The notes: generated by a model from the sequence alone, not told the origin. A stretch of 64,000 nt of DNA from Sphingomonas ginsenosidimutans (GCF_002374835.1 NZ_NWVD01000005.1:1-64000), one strand, 5' to 3'; counted from the stretch's first letter, positions 35,848 through 45,423 are shown. Numbers and translations: made by a program.

Positions 35848-37029
35848 ATGAACTTCGTCGCCGATATCGCGAGGCCGGCCGAGCGCCGCGTGACGCGGCT
35901 GTCTGACCTGACCGACAGCCAGCAGGAAGCAATCCGCCGCATTCCGGCCGAGAAGGACGCCGTCAACGTCCCGCTCGCGGCGACGCGGCCGAACGCGATC
36001 TTCACCGGTCGCGAGCGGTTTGACGCCGAGCAGGCGAACATCTTTCAAAAGCATGCCGTGCCGGTGGCATTGGCGGCGGTGTTGCCGGAGCCGGGATCGG
36101 TCGTCGCGATCGAAGCGTACGGCAAGCCCCTGCTCGTTACCCGGACACGCGCCGACAATATCAAGGTCTTCATCAACGCCTGCCAGCACAAGGGCGCGAA
36201 GCTGGTGGAGGACTGCGCCGTCCATAAGCAGGGGCGGATGGTCTGCCCCTATCATGCCTGGACCTACGGCCTCGACGGCAAGCTGATCGGCGTTGCCCGG
36301 TCGGACATGTTCGAAGGCGTGATGAAGGATCAGCGCGGGCTGAAGGAACTGCCCAGCGTCGTTTGGGGCGGCGTCATCTATGCCCAGCTGAACGGCGGAC
36401 CGCTGGACGTGTCGCAGTTGCACGACCAGATCGATGCAGACTTCACCGCGCTTGGTATCCACGGCGGCTATGTCTACGGTCGCAAGACCTTCGACCTGGC
36501 GGCCAATTGGAAGGTCGTTCTCGAGCCTTTCCTCGAAGGTTATCATGTGCAGCGGCTGCACGCCGCATCGATCGGCGCGCTGTTCGTCGATGCGCCCAGC
36601 GTCAGCGACACGTTCGGCGTCAACATCCGTCAGGTGTCAGGGCGCATCGGCTATGAGCCGGCGATGCTGGACGAGGATGCGGACACGAACGTCCACAAGC
36701 TCGTCACGCACGCCTATACCGCATTCCCCAATGTCGTGGTCGTCACCAGCCAATATTACACCAGCGTGATGATCCTGATGCCGTACGGCGTGGACCGGAC
36801 GATCGTACATTATTACATGGTCACCCCCGGCCCAGCGACGACGCCCAAGGCGGAAGAGGTGTTCGAACGCTCCTACGACCTGATCATCAAGGTGTTCGCG
36901 GGGGAGGACTTTCGCGCGGCGCAGATCAGCCAGGAAGGGTTGAACGCGGGAGTGCCCGAAAGCACCGTCTATTGCGGTCTGGAGGAAAACGTCATCCGTT
37001 ACTACGAAGCGCTCGAGACGTTGCTGTAG
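35848..37029 (+). CDS. Rieske non-haem iron oxygenase, alpha subunit
   Basis: This 393-residue oxygenase has the Rieske [2Fe-2S] ligands Cys112, His114, Cys133 and His136 (NACQHKG and CPYHAW). The mononuclear iron histidines are His233 and His238 in EGYHVQRLH. The lysine in CQHKG, where Arg is usual, is a small deviation. The ATG at 35848 follows GGAGAGG. It should hydroxylate or demethylate an organic substrate, but no reductase or ferredoxin gene is adjacent. It is a single-gene unit under palindrome D. Confidence 0.88.
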   Translation: MNFVADIARPAERRVTRLSDLTDSQQEAIRRIPAEKDAVNVPLAATRPNAIFTGRERFDAEQANIFQKHAVPVALAAVLPEPGSVVAIEAYGKPLLVTRTRADNIKVFINACQHKGAKLVEDCAVHKQGRMVCPYHAWTYGLDGKLIGVARSDMFEGVMKDQRGLKELPSVVWGGVIYAQLNGGPLDVSQLHDQIDADFTALGIHGGYVYGRKTFDLAANWKVVLEPFLEGYHVQRLHAASIGALFVDAPSVSDTFGVNIRQVSGRIGYEPAMLDEDADTNVHKLVTHAYTAFPNVVVVTSQYYTSVMILMPYGVDRTIVHYYMVTPGPATTPKAEEVFERSYDLIIKVFAGEDFRAAQISQEGLNAGVPESTVYCGLEENVIRYYEALETLL

Positions 37030-37251
37030 ATGCCGCAACTGATCGTTACGATGAGGGGCGGGACCGAGCATGACCGCGGCGACGGGTTTGACGCATTGCT
37101 CGCCATGTGCGGCGGCGGTTATTCGTGTCCGACATCCGATGAGGGTCGATAGCTCCGAACATTGTGGCAAGCGCTCGCGGCTGTCTTGCTCGTTGCGCTT
37201 CGAGAACGCATTTGACGGTTTGCGCGTCACCATCGCGCCGGAGGATTGAAC

Positions 37252-38274
37252 GTGGAGCAGGCATTACGCGAGGCGCTCGACCGCCATCTGGCAAGCGCCC
37301 GCGACGGATCGACCGCTCTCGGCGCCGCCGGCGTTTTCGGGTTGATCGTACCCGAGGAACTTGGAGGTCTTGGCCTTGACGTGTCGACGGCGGGAGCCGT
37401 GCTCGACATGCTTGGCGAGCATTGCGAGCCGACATCCTTCCTGGAGACATGTGTCATCGCCGCGCAGTTGCTTCAGGGCGCGCGAACACCGGCCGGGGAG
37501 GGCGTGCTGCGGGACATTGCGAAAGGCGCGACGGTCGCTGTCGCTGGGCTGGATCCACGGCTTCGCCCCGGCGTCAGCGCGACACCCACGGCTGTCGGGT
37601 GGCGACTCGATGGCGATGCACAGCTGGTGCTCGACGGCGCGTCTGCGGACTACTTGCTCGTTGCGGCGCAAACCGAACGCTACACGTCCGCGCTTCTTGT
37701 GGTGCCCGCAACGACCGACGGCGTGATCGCCAAGGCCTATCCGACGATCGATGGCCGTGCGGCCGCCGATCTCCGCTTCATCAACGCCGAGGCCGCGCTG
37801 CTCGCCACCGATGTCGAAGATGCGCTGAGCGAAGCGGGTGACATCGCGCTCGCCTGCCTCGCGTCGGAAGCAAGCGGTCTGATGCGGCGGCTGGTGAGGG
37901 ACACGGTCGCCTATGCAAGGGAGCGCGAACAATTCGGCCAGCCGATCGCGCGCTTCCAGGTGATCCAGCATCGGCTTGCCGACATGCATATCCAGGCGCG
38001 CCGGGCAACGGCGATTGCTGCGCGCGCCTGTCAGGCGCTGGGCGGCCACTGGGCCGAGCGCGCGCGGCTGGTCAGTGCGGCGAAAGTGACGGTGGCCGAT
38101 GCCGGGCGCTTCGTCGGGCAGAATGCGGTTCAACTGCACGGTGGCATGGGCATGACGCAGGACCTGCCGGTCGGTCGCTGCTTCAAACGGCTGACGGTGA
38201 TCGAGCACGAACTCGGCAGCGCCGATCAGCACCGCCAGCGTTTCGGGCGTATGACCGCGCAACTCGCGGTCTAG
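37252..38274 (+). CDS. Acyl-CoA dehydrogenase, short subunit
   Basis: This 340-residue acyl-CoA dehydrogenase is shorter than the usual 380-400. It has an N-terminal helical domain beginning VEQALREALD, a middle beta domain, and a C-terminal domain with REREQFGQPIARFQ and QLHGGMGMTQDLP, which bind FAD. The GTG at 37252 follows GGAGG with ideal spacing. Such short subunits often pair with a second one to form the heterotetramers known from steroid side-chain degradation. The partner may be the gene convergent with it at 38356. Bases 37030-37251 hold no gene. Confidence 0.85.
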   Translation: MEQALREALDRHLASARDGSTALGAAGVFGLIVPEELGGLGLDVSTAGAVLDMLGEHCEPTSFLETCVIAAQLLQGARTPAGEGVLRDIAKGATVAVAGLDPRLRPGVSATPTAVGWRLDGDAQLVLDGASADYLLVAAQTERYTSALLVVPATTDGVIAKAYPTIDGRAAADLRFINAEAALLATDVEDALSEAGDIALACLASEASGLMRRLVRDTVAYAREREQFGQPIARFQVIQHRLADMHIQARRATAIAARACQALGGHWAERARLVSAAKVTVADAGRFVGQNAVQLHGGMGMTQDLPVGRCFKRLTVIEHELGSADQHRQRFGRMTAQLAV

Positions 38275-38332
38275 TGCCTTTTTGCGCAACGAGCCGTGCG
38301 CGCAACCCCCGCGAGAGACCGCGCCACCCCGG

Positions 38333-38350
38333 CCTTCCCCTGAGGGAAGG
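38333..38350. repeat. Perfect 7-bp hairpin between convergent genes
   Basis: CCTTCCC-CTGA-GGGAAGG forms a 7-bp stem with a 4-base loop just before the stop of the minus-strand dehydrogenase gene. No T-run follows on either strand, so it is not a typical terminator. It may be a dispersed intergenic repeat. Confidence 0.4.
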
Positions 38351-38355
38351 TACTA

Positions 38356-39555
38356 CTATCCAAGCACCTCCTTGGCGACGATGCCGCGCTGGATCTCGTT
38401 GGTCCCGGCATAGATCAGGCCGGCCCGCGTATTAAGGTAGCGAAGTGGTGCGATCGCCTGCCACGGTTCGCCGCTGCAATAATCTGACGCCGTTTCCGGA
38501 TAGCCGACAATGGGGCCGCCCGGCTTGCTGACGCCGGGCTGCCACGCCCGGCCGACAGGCCCCGCCGCTTCAAGTTCGAGTTCCGACAAGCGTCCCGCCA
38601 GTTCGGTGCCGAGTATCTTCATGATCGACGGATCGGCTCCGAGCGGCTCGCCCCGCGACAGCTTCGACAAGGACTCGCTTTCAAGCGAGTCGAGCACCTC
38701 GATATGGATTTCGAGGTCGGTCAACTTGTTGGCGAATAGCGGCTCTTCGGCAAGGGGCCCGGCATGGGCGCGCAAGGCGTCGAGCCTCACCTGAAGCTGC
38801 GGCGCGTAGGCCGAACCGCCCCGTTCGAACTCGAGCAGATATTTGGCGACACTCCATCCCCCGTCGATCGCGCCGAGAACATGGGCAATCGGAACACGTA
38901 CCCGGTCGAAAAACACCTGATTCTGGATCCATTCGCCGGATGCCATGACGATCGGACGCACCTCGATACCCGGTGTGGTCATGTCGGTGAGCAAGAACGT
39001 GATGCCTTGCTGCTTGCGCTCGCCGCGCGCGGTGCGGACGAGGCAGAACATCCAGTTCGCGACATTGGCATGCGTGATCCAAATCTTGCTGCCGGTACAG
39101 ACGAGATCGTCACCGTCGCGCTCGGCCTTCATCTGCAGCGCCGCCAGGTCCGACCCGGCGCCCGGTTCGGAATAGCCCTGACACCAGAAATGCTCGCCCG
39201 ACAGCATCCGCGGCAGGAAGAACGCCTTTTGCTCTTCCGTGCCGAAGCGGAGGATCGCCGGCCCGGCCATGTCGATCCCCATGGGCGAGGTGGGTGGCGC
39301 GCCGGCGAGGACGCGCTCGCGCTCGAAGATGTGGCGCTGCGTGACGGACCATCCAGCCCCGCCATGCTCCTTCGGCCAGGCGGGTGCCGCCCAGCCGCGC
39401 TCATGGAGGATCGCCTGCCACGCCATCTGCGCCTTGTGATCGGCGTAGACGCTCGTCATGCGGCTGCCGGCAGCGCGGATCGGGGGCGTCAGCTTCTCGG
39501 CGAGAAAGGCGCGAACTTCCTTGCGAAAGGCTTCGTCTTCGGGCGTCAGCTTCAT
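38356..39555 (-). CDS. Acyl-CoA dehydrogenase, long subunit
   Basis: This 399-residue acyl-CoA dehydrogenase starts MKLTPEDEAF. It has FAD and substrate motifs WCQGYSEPGAGSDLA and KIWITHAN, and LLEFERGGSAY in the C-terminal domain. Near the end, the residue before GTNEIQR is Ala, where the medium-chain enzyme has its catalytic Glu. The base may instead be the Glu in LLEFERGG, as in the isovaleryl-CoA type. It overlaps the aldehyde dehydrogenase stop in ATGA. Confidence 0.87.
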   Translation of the reverse strand: MKLTPEDEAFRKEVRAFLAEKLTPPIRAAGSRMTSVYADHKAQMAWQAILHERGWAAPAWPKEHGGAGWSVTQRHIFERERVLAGAPPTSPMGIDMAGPAILRFGTEEQKAFFLPRMLSGEHFWCQGYSEPGAGSDLAALQMKAERDGDDLVCTGSKIWITHANVANWMFCLVRTARGERKQQGITFLLTDMTTPGIEVRPIVMASGEWIQNQVFFDRVRVPIAHVLGAIDGGWSVAKYLLEFERGGSAYAPQLQVRLDALRAHAGPLAEEPLFANKLTDLEIHIEVLDSLESESLSKLSRGEPLGADPSIMKILGTELAGRLSELELEAAGPVGRAWQPGVSKPGGPIVGYPETASDYCSGEPWQAIAPLRYLNTRAGLIYAGTNEIQRGIVAKEVLG

Positions 39556-41012
39556 GACGCCGCCCCGGCCGCTTCCGGGGCGGTGCCGGCAGGCTGCTTG
39601 GGAATGAAGATCGACTTTGGCCGGGTGAACTCGAGCAAGCCGGCCAGGCCGTTTTCCTGCCCGAAGCCCGATTGCTTGGCGCCCGCCAGCGGGGTGAAGG
39701 GCGTCGATTGCAGGTTCTGGTTGATCCACACCGTACCGGTATCGAGCCGGTGGGCGATTTCGGTCGCCTTCTCGATGTTGGCCGACCAGACGGCGCCGGC
39801 AAGGCCATATTCGGTGTCGTTGGCCCGCGCGACCACGTCGTCCACGTCCGTCCACTTGAGCAGCGGCAAGACGGGCCCAAACGCTTCCTCTACCACGACG
39901 CGGCTGTCGTCGGGCGGGTTGTCAACCAGCGTCAGCGGCACAAAATAGCCACGCTGGGGCACGTCGCCGCCCTCCAGCAGCGTCAGCCCGTTCGCGCGCG
40001 CATCGTCGAGGAGGCCGAGAACGCGGCGATATTGCGCCTCGTTCTGGATCGGGCCGTAGCGGTTACCCTGCTCGGCACCGTCACCCACCGGCGTGGCCTT
40101 GGCAAGCTCGTGCAGCCGGTCCCGAACCTGGTCATAGATATCCGCGTGGATGAACAGCCGCTTGGTCGCGACGCACACCTGCGCGGTGTTGTGAAACGCG
40201 CCCTCGAACAGCTGTTCCGCCACCGTATCGACATCGACGTCCGGCAGCACGATGGCCGCGTCGTTTCCGCCCAGCTCGAGCGTGATACGCTTCAGGTCCT
40301 TGGCGGCGCTTTCCATCACGCGGCGGCCGGTTGCCGTGGAGCCGGTGAAGCTGATCTTGGCGAAGCCCTTGTGCGCGGTCATCAGCGGGCCGAGCGCGTC
40401 CCCGCCCGCGATGACGTTCAACACGCCCGCCGGAAAGCAATCGCGGATCAGCTCGGCGATTCGTAGCGTGGTAAGCGGGGTGAAAGGGGAGGGCTTCAGG
40501 ACCAGGGTGTTGCCGGCCATGATCGCCGGCGCGATCTTCCACACCGCCAGCAGCACCGGGAAGTTCCACGGCACGATACCGCAGACGACGCCCAGCGGCA
40601 CGTGATGCACCTCGATCCGGCGGGTGTCGGTCTCCTCCGTCACGTCGATGGGGATATCGAGCATGGTGGTCGCCTTCATCCACATCGCACCGCCCAGCAC
40701 CTCGCCCTTGGCGCCGGGATAGGGACGGCCCTGTTCCTTGACGAACAGGGCGGCGAGCTCGTCGGCATGTGCCTCGATGATCCCGGCCGCGCTGATCAGC
40801 GCGGCCTTGCGCTCGGCGATCGGCACGTTCTTCCAGGTCGCAAAGGCGCGGGTCGCAGCCGCGACGGCGCGATCGAGATCGTCGGCGGTCGCGTCGGGAG
40901 CCTCGGCGAACACCTCCCCCGTCGCCGGATTGCGCACCGGCAGAGAGGCTGCCGTGGGCGCGGCGGCGCCGTCGATCGTCATGGTGAAGCTTGTTGCTGC
41001 CACGTTGGCCAT
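39552..41012 (-). CDS. NAD(P)+-dependent aldehyde dehydrogenase
   Basis: This 486-residue enzyme of the aldehyde dehydrogenase superfamily has the catalytic Cys280 in NTAQVCVATK and the general base Glu246 in TLELGGND. The cofactor loop FTGSTATGRR and PWNFPV are also present. It should convert the aldehyde made by the GMC enzyme into the acid used by the CoA ligase. It heads a two-gene unit with the dehydrogenase and lies 45 bases from palindrome E. Confidence 0.92.
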   Translation of the reverse strand: MANVAATSFTMTIDGAAAPTAASLPVRNPATGEVFAEAPDATADDLDRAVAAATRAFATWKNVPIAERKAALISAAGIIEAHADELAALFVKEQGRPYPGAKGEVLGGAMWMKATTMLDIPIDVTEETDTRRIEVHHVPLGVVCGIVPWNFPVLLAVWKIAPAIMAGNTLVLKPSPFTPLTTLRIAELIRDCFPAGVLNVIAGGDALGPLMTAHKGFAKISFTGSTATGRRVMESAAKDLKRITLELGGNDAAIVLPDVDVDTVAEQLFEGAFHNTAQVCVATKRLFIHADIYDQVRDRLHELAKATPVGDGAEQGNRYGPIQNEAQYRRVLGLLDDARANGLTLLEGGDVPQRGYFVPLTLVDNPPDDSRVVVEEAFGPVLPLLKWTDVDDVVARANDTEYGLAGAVWSANIEKATEIAHRLDTGTVWINQNLQSTPFTPLAGAKQSGFGQENGLAGLLEFTRPKSIFIPKQPAGTAPEAAGAAS

Positions 41013-41056
41013 CTAACTCTCCCGCTGATCGCGGCCATCAGCCGCTTGTGTCTGGC

Positions 41057-41075
41057 AATCTAATGCCCTTAGATA
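41057..41075. promoter_or_regulatory. Shared 19-bp palindrome, site E
   Basis: The minus strand reads TATCTAAGGGCATTAGATT, matching site C at 15 of 19 bases; the arms ATCTA / TAGAT are a perfect repeat. It lies between the divergent aldehyde dehydrogenase and CoA-transferase genes (45 and 31 bases away). Confidence 0.65.
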
Positions 41076-41105
41076 AGATGGGCCGCAAGAGGTTGGGAGA
41101 GGAAG

Positions 41106-43331
41106 ATGGCAGTTGACCGGCCTCTGACGGGAGTCCGGGTGGTCGACGCGGTACACGGGCCGCTGAGTATCACCACACGATATCTTGCGGAGCTCGGCGC
41201 GCAAGTGGATCGCATCGCGGATGCCGCTCACGGTGATAGGCTGGCGGATCGCATCGCCAATCTCGGCAAGACGGTGCATCCCTTCGATCATCGCGCGCCG
41301 GAAGCCGCTTCTCTGCTCGCCGCCGCAGATATCATAGTCGAGGATTGCGGCCTCCAGCTACGCGCAAGCCAACCAGCGCAGGTCATCGTCAGCGTCAGTC
41401 CGTTCGGACAGGGAAACTCCCTGTCGGGGTGGCAGGCGAGCGACGCCGTCTTGCATGCGCTTTCAGGCGAACTGTCGCGCTCGGGGATTCGTGGGCGCGA
41501 GCCGCTGCTGCCGCCGGGGCAGCTGGCATGGCAGTGCGCGGCGGTGCAGGCGGCATTCCTGGCGCTGCAATCCTATTTCCTCGCATTGCGAACCGGGCAG
41601 GGCGACCGCATCGACTTTGCCGCTTTGGACGGCGCAGTGCAGGCGCTTGACCCCGGCTTCGGGATCGGTGGCAGCGCCACGATGGGGCGTCCGGCGCACC
41701 TGCTGTCGCGCGAGCGGCCTGCCAAGGGTTTTCAATACCCCATCATCCGCTGTGCCGACGGTCACGTGCGCCTGTGCCTGCTGGCAGCACGGCAGTGGCA
41801 GGGCATGTTCCGCTGGATGGGCGAACCCCCTGCCTTCGCGGACCCGAGCTTCAACAGCACGGCGGTCCGCTACAAGTCACCTGATCTCCTGCCGGCGATC
41901 GCTGCCTTCTTTGCGGACAAGACCCGTGCCGAACTTGAAGCCGCTGCCATCTCGTACGGCGTGCCGCTGAGCGGCGTGGCGACGCTCGCCGAAGCGCCGA
42001 CGCTGCCCCACTTCGTCGAACGTGCGTCCTTCCGCAGCGAAGACGTGAATGGCGCGACCTATCCCGTTCCAAACGGGTGCATCGTCGTGGATGGTGAGCG
42101 GATGACGCCGGATGCAGGGCATCCGCGGGCTCGCTTGGTGCCAAGCGCACGGGATCTGTCCCGGCCGTTCGAAGGGCTGAAGGTGCTGGACCTCGGCGTC
42201 ATCGTCGTCGGCGCCGAAACCGGTCGCCTGCTGGCCGATCAGGGGGCCGATGTGGTGAAGGTGGAAAGCGGTGCCTTTCCGGATGGCAACCGCCAGTCCT
42301 ATCTGCCCTACGGCCTCTCGGCCAGCTTCGCGGCCGGGCACCGTAACAAGAGAGGTCTTGGCCTCGATCTGCGTCACCCGGATGGCAAGGCGCTTTTCCT
42401 TCGGCTGGTCGGGCAGGCCGACGTGGTGCTCTCCAACTTCAAGCCGGGGACGATGCAGTCGCTCGGCCTCGGCCGTGACGTTCTCGCAGCCGCCAACCCG
42501 CGCGTGATCAGCGTCGAGAGTTCCGCCTTCGGAGATAGCGGCCCCTGGAGCAAGCGGATGGGGTATGGCCCGCTCGTGCGGGCAGCCACCGGTCTGACGG
42601 AGGCGTGGCGCTACGCCGATGATCCCGAAAGCTTCAGCGATTCGATCACCATCTACCCCGACCATGTCGCTGGCCGCATCGGCGCGATCGCTGCGGTGGC
42701 GTTGCTGATCCAGCGTGAGCGGACCGGGCAGGGGGGACATGCAAGCATCGCCCAGGCAGAGGTCATGCTCGCCCAGTTCGGAGCGGAGATCGCACGAGCG
42801 TCGACCGGCGTTCCTGCCGAACGCGAGCATTCGGCGGTCTACCGCTGCCGCGGGGACGACGAGTGGATCGTGGTCACCGAGCGCGACCAGGCCGATGCTG
42901 CTGCGTTCGTCTCTGGGTGCGGTGGGCGGCCCGCAAGCGAATGGGCGGCGTCGGTCGATGTCGACGATGCGATGCATTGCCTTCAGGCTGCCGGCATTCC
43001 CGCCGCGAAGATGCTGCGGGTGGGAGACCTGCCGGGCTTTCACTATTTCGCCGAACGAGGCCTTCTGCGGCGCGAGCATCATCCCTTCCTGGCGGACGTG
43101 GTCACGTCCGAGGCAACGCAAGGGCATGGGCGCCTCCCGGCCCCTCCGATCGCCCCCGCACCGCTCATGGGCGAGCACAGCGACGAGATCATGAGGGAGT
43201 GGCTGGGCCTCAGCCCGAACCAGATCGAGGACCTTGTGGCCAAGGGTGTGGTCGAGCGCGCCAGCATCGAGGAACGGAGCGCAATCCAGCAGACACTGGC
43301 GGCAAAGACCTTGCGCTCGGAGGACGCGTAA
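41106..43331 (+). CDS. Double-length CaiB/BaiF-family CoA transferase
   Basis: This 741-residue protein holds two tandem family III CoA-transferase domains, at about residues 1-350 and 355-741. The second is complete, with LKVLDLGVIVVGAETGRLLADQGADVVKVE (split at residues 358-387), the HRNKRGLGLDL loop and YPDHVAGRIGA, whose Asp is a candidate catalytic residue. The first half is more diverged. The family moves CoA between acids without ATP. Fused pairs are known in terpene and bile-acid pathways; here the enzyme may recycle CoA among pathway acids. Confidence 0.85.
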   Translation: MAVDRPLTGVRVVDAVHGPLSITTRYLAELGAQVDRIADAAHGDRLADRIANLGKTVHPFDHRAPEAASLLAAADIIVEDCGLQLRASQPAQVIVSVSPFGQGNSLSGWQASDAVLHALSGELSRSGIRGREPLLPPGQLAWQCAAVQAAFLALQSYFLALRTGQGDRIDFAALDGAVQALDPGFGIGGSATMGRPAHLLSRERPAKGFQYPIIRCADGHVRLCLLAARQWQGMFRWMGEPPAFADPSFNSTAVRYKSPDLLPAIAAFFADKTRAELEAAAISYGVPLSGVATLAEAPTLPHFVERASFRSEDVNGATYPVPNGCIVVDGERMTPDAGHPRARLVPSARDLSRPFEGLKVLDLGVIVVGAETGRLLADQGADVVKVESGAFPDGNRQSYLPYGLSASFAAGHRNKRGLGLDLRHPDGKALFLRLVGQADVVLSNFKPGTMQSLGLGRDVLAAANPRVISVESSAFGDSGPWSKRMGYGPLVRAATGLTEAWRYADDPESFSDSITIYPDHVAGRIGAIAAVALLIQRERTGQGGHASIAQAEVMLAQFGAEIARASTGVPAEREHSAVYRCRGDDEWIVVTERDQADAAAFVSGCGGRPASEWAASVDVDDAMHCLQAAGIPAAKMLRVGDLPGFHYFAERGLLRREHHPFLADVVTSEATQGHGRLPAPPIAPAPLMGEHSDEIMREWLGLSPNQIEDLVAKGVVERASIEERSAIQQTLAAKTLRSEDA

Positions 43332-43496
43332 CAGCGTAAGACCGCCAGCCAAGTGGTCCAAGAATGGGTAGCAGCTCAGGTCGAGCGCCGCCAGCAGCGA
43401 TAGCGCGCGCAATGACCGAGGCGATGTCGCAGGCCGGGGCGGTTCGCGGTCGCCGCGTTGCCGCGATGATTTATCCCCGCTGTGGCACCGGGTCAC

Positions 43497-45323
43497 ATGG
43501 CGGATGCGGCGAACCTTGCGGTCATGCGTATGAGCAGCATGATCGCATCCCTCTCGGCCAACGGCCCCATCGCCGGGCTTGTCTTCGTCGTGCTTCTGCT
43601 GATCGCCTTCGCAACCGAACGATTTCCGCCCGTGACCGTCGCGGTCTGCGGCGCCGCTGTGATGATCGCGCTCGGCTGGATCGGCTGGGACGAAGTGAGC
43701 GCCGCTTTCGCCAACCCCGCGCCGATCGCAATCGGAGCGTTCTTCATCCTGTCGGGGGCGTTGGTGCGGACCGGCACGATCGAAGCACTGGCGAGCACGG
43801 TCGTGCGGCGCGCGGCGCGTCAGCCGCGACGGACGGTCGCGGAGATGTACATCGGTGCTGCGATCGCACCGGCGTTCATCAACAACACGCCCGTCGTGAT
43901 GGTGCTGATTCCGCTCGTCCGACGCCTTGGCCAGGCGATCGGCATCGCCGCCACGCGCTTGCTGATCCCGCTGTCGTACCTGTCGATCCTCGGCGGAACG
44001 CTGACGTTGATCGGGACGTCGACCAATCTGCTGGTCGATGGCGTCGCGCGCGCCAACGGGCAGCCGGGCTTCGGCATTTTCGAGATTTCCGGGGTTGGGC
44101 TGGCCGCGATGCTGGCCGGCATCGCGACGATGCTGTTGATCGGAAAGCGCCTGCTACCCGACCGCCCCGACTATCCCGCGGAGGATCGGCATCATCTGAC
44201 CTATCTGACCGAGATCGAGTTGACGAAATCGGTGGGGCTGCTGGCCGACCTGCCGCTGCTGCGGCGGGCGACCATCAAGCTGATCGCGGTGCGCCGCGGT
44301 ACGGAGCTTCTGCGGCGGGTCGAGGCCGACTTCGAACCGCGCATGGGTGACCGGTTGATTGTGGCGGGCCCGGCGGCCGAAATCGACGACCTGGCGCGCA
44401 GCGAGGGGTTGATCGTCGGGTTGCAGAACGTCGGGCATCCGATCCGCCTCGCCGACGACGAACGGGCCTCCGACGTGCGCCTTGTCGGGCTGACGATCGC
44501 GCCGACGCATCCGGCGCTTGGGCGCGCCTTGCGCGATATTCCGTTTCTCAACAATCTGCCCGCTCGTGTGCTTGGCATCGGGCGGGCCCGCCATCTGCCG
44601 GGTCCCGATCTGGGCAGCGTGCGGCTGCGTGCCGCCGATCACCTGCTCGTTGCGGCGCGTGAATCGGCCATCCTCGAGTTGAATGAGAACCCGAATCTGA
44701 TCGCGGAGGACACCAGCCACGTCCGCCGCTTTCGGCGCCGCCTCGCCCCGATCGCGATCGGCACGCTGGCGGCGGTCGTCGTGCTCGCGGCGCTCGGCGT
44801 CCTGCCCGTGGCGCCGCTCGCGATCGTCGGGGTCGCGGTCGTCCTGATCACGCGGTGCATCGATCCCGAGGAAGCATGGAGCGCGATCGACGGGAGCGTG
44901 CTGGTCCTCATCTTCGCGATGCTCGCGATCGGCAGCGGGCTGCAGGCGATCGGGACGGTCGACATGATCGTCGCCTGGGTCGCCCCGTGGCTGCGTACCT
45001 TGTCGCCGCTGATGCTAATCGCCGTATTGTATCTGCTGACGTCGGTCCTGACCGAAACGGTCACCAACAACGCCGTCGCCGTGATCATGACGCCCGTCGC
45101 GATCGGCATCGCTGGCGCCACCGGCACTGATCCGCGGCAGCTGATCGTAGCCGTGATGTTTGCCGCATCGGCGAGCTTCGCGACCCCGATCGGCTATCAG
45201 ACGAACACGATGGTCTATGCCGCCGCCGACTATCGCTTCGCCGATTTCCTGAAGTTCGGCATACCGATGAACCTGACGGTCGGCGCCGCCACGTGCGTCG
45301 CCATTCACCTCCTGATCGCATGA
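43497..45323 (+). CDS. SLC13/DASS-type permease with two TrkA-C domains
   Basis: This 608-residue permease has about ten to twelve helices split by a cytoplasmic section (about residues 210-400) with two RCK_C/TrkA-C repeats. The conserved SLC13 segments IAPAFINNTPVVMV with GTSTNLLV, and later SVLTETVTNNAVAVIM, are present. Such proteins carry sulfate, phosphate-like anions or dicarboxylates with Na+. The start is uncertain: ATGs at 43497, 43524 and 43530 share the frame and none has a strong ribosome site. It lies just upstream of the Mrp Na+/H+ antiporter genes. Confidence 0.82.
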   Translation: MADAANLAVMRMSSMIASLSANGPIAGLVFVVLLLIAFATERFPPVTVAVCGAAVMIALGWIGWDEVSAAFANPAPIAIGAFFILSGALVRTGTIEALASTVVRRAARQPRRTVAEMYIGAAIAPAFINNTPVVMVLIPLVRRLGQAIGIAATRLLIPLSYLSILGGTLTLIGTSTNLLVDGVARANGQPGFGIFEISGVGLAAMLAGIATMLLIGKRLLPDRPDYPAEDRHHLTYLTEIELTKSVGLLADLPLLRRATIKLIAVRRGTELLRRVEADFEPRMGDRLIVAGPAAEIDDLARSEGLIVGLQNVGHPIRLADDERASDVRLVGLTIAPTHPALGRALRDIPFLNNLPARVLGIGRARHLPGPDLGSVRLRAADHLLVAARESAILELNENPNLIAEDTSHVRRFRRRLAPIAIGTLAAVVVLAALGVLPVAPLAIVGVAVVLITRCIDPEEAWSAIDGSVLVLIFAMLAIGSGLQAIGTVDMIVAWVAPWLRTLSPLMLIAVLYLLTSVLTETVTNNAVAVIMTPVAIGIAGATGTDPRQLIVAVMFAASASFATPIGYQTNTMVYAAADYRFADFLKFGIPMNLTVGAATCVAIHLLIA

Positions 45324-45423
45324 CCGGTGCCGCGATCACCCGCTGAAGCATCGACCTGAGGCGTTTAGCCTGTAAAGGACCGTCAACCAGTGGGAGTGTC
45401 CGATCCTCGTTTTCCTCGTCCTG

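Noticed and set aside
38333..38350. Hairpin as a terminator for the convergent dehydrogenase genes
   Set aside because: The stem is perfect but no T-run follows on either strand.
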